From NCBI GenBank assembly GCA_963992225.1, contig CAXDTK010000277.1:1-6742 (forward strand): DNA of 6,742 bases, read 5' to 3'. The position numbers and the translations under genes are program-made. This stretch comes from Pelomonas sp963992225. GTDB lineage: Bacteria; Pseudomonadota; Gammaproteobacteria; Burkholderiales; Burkholderiaceae_C. The notes under the pieces are model-generated. The model was not told the origin of the DNA. It made no database searches and was given only the letters and a program-made list of their open reading frames with translations. Positions 6,244 through 6,742 of the stretch are shown here, piece by piece. Every line of letters begins with the position of its first letter. Positions within the stretch are counted from its first letter, which is position 1.

Positions 6244-6742
6244 AGGCGCAGACCCGCGTGGACCTGGCGCTGCTGCGCCGCCGCCTGGCGCCGTGGCGGG
6301 CCCGCTGGGAGCGGCAGGCCAAGCGCATCGACGGCCTGAGCCTGCGCGAGCGCGCCATCCTGTTCCTGTGCATCGTCGCGGTGCTGGCCGCGCTGTTCGA
6401 GGTGGCGGTGCTGTCGCCGCTGGCGGCGCGCGCGCGCCAGCGCAGCAAGCAGCAGGCCCGCGACGCCGCCGAGCTGACGCAGCTGCTCGAGCGCTTCGTG
6501 GCCGCCAGCCGCAGCGGCAACGACCCCGCCACCCAGCTGCGCGCCCAGCTCGACGCCGCCCAGGCCGAGCGCCACGAGCTGGACGCCGGGCTGCGCAGCG
6601 CCGGTTCGCTCAACGCCGGCGACGGCCTGCCGGCCGTGCTGCAGCGCCTGCTGGCCCAGCAGCCCGGCCTGGTGCTGGAGCGGCTGACGCTGCTGGACGA
6701 CCAGCCCGTCACGGCGCAGGCCGCCCCGGCCATGGTGGCCAC
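6240..6742 (+). CDS. mshJ: MSHA biogenesis protein MshJ (PilO-like), 3' truncated
   Basis: The first 167 residues of an inner-membrane protein that runs off the window without a stop. It starts in an ATGA overlap with the pilN-like gene. The cytoplasmic part (about 1-37) is strongly basic and ends RIDGLSLRERA, a sequence style typical of MshJ/PilO-like proteins just before the membrane. One hydrophobic segment follows (about 38-60, ILFLCIVAVLAALFEVAVLSP). Next comes a long charged Ala/Gln/Arg/Glu stretch likely to be coiled coil (about 62-120), then the start of a periplasmic domain with LPAVLQRLLAQQPGLVLERL (130-149). PilO-type proteins dimerise with PilN through such coiled coils and contact the secretin lipoprotein. 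The order mshI-pilN-mshJ supports the call, and mshK/mshL-type genes would be expected next. The end of the gene cannot be judged here. Confidence 0.82.
   Translation, partial: MKAQTRVDLALLRRRLAPWRARWERQAKRIDGLSLRERAILFLCIVAVLAALFEVAVLSPLAARARQRSKQQARDAAELTQLLERFVAASRSGNDPATQLRAQLDAAQAERHELDAGLRSAGSLNAGDGLPAVLQRLLAQQPGLVLERLTLLDDQPVTAQAAPAMVA

Noticed and set aside
5970..6742. Minus-strand ORFs opposite the pilN-like gene and mshJ
   Set aside because: No domain or start signal is seen. The plus-strand mshJ frame with its membrane segment and ATGA overlap explains the region.

Overview
The window is a very GC-rich stretch (about 70% or more by eye) filled almost wall to wall by one plus-strand operon of MSHA-type (mannose-sensitive haemagglutinin) type IV pilus genes. 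The protein families, the extreme G/C at third codon positions and the gene order suggest a betaproteobacterium of the Burkholderiales, perhaps of the Rubrivivax/Leptothrix/Roseateles type. This placement is inference from protein style; there is no rRNA or other phylogenetic marker here.

Layout. Bases 1-45 are not genomic. They are an untrimmed Illumina Nextera adapter: the last four bases of the P5 tail, an 8-base i5 index and the Read 1 transposon adapter ending in the 19-bp mosaic end. Genomic sequence starts at 46, inside mshO (46-540, 5' truncated). It continues with mshP (537-989), the large mshQ (986-4564), mshI/pilM-like (4564-5553), a pilN-like gene (5560-6243) and mshJ/pilO-like (6240-6742, cut by the window end). 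All five junctions are tight: three 4-base ATGA overlaps, one single-base overlap and one 6-base gap. No intergenic region could hold a promoter or terminator, and no RNA gene, CRISPR array or genuine mobile element is visible.

How the genes fit together. MshO and MshP are pilin-like minor subunits expected to form or prime the pilus tip with other minor pilins encoded upstream. MshQ is a secreted, cysteine-containing protein of 1192 aa with a nidogen-like beta domain, a LamG/concanavalin-type lectin domain and a long DUF6701 region. It is the best candidate in the window for a surface or adhesive component. MshI (PilM-like, cytoplasmic), the PilN-like protein (one membrane segment, INLL peptide at its N-terminus) and MshJ (PilO-like, one membrane segment) correspond to the PilM-PilN-PilO alignment complex linking the cytoplasmic motor to the outer-membrane secretin.

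The end of the structural (pilin) cluster is thus translationally coupled to the start of the assembly-machinery cluster. In the Vibrio msh locus these are two operons in the opposite order. I found no undescribed system. The points worth a second look are the adapter contamination, the operon fusion, the MshQ architecture, the degenerate nucleotide-binding motifs of MshI and the atypical MshP N-terminus.
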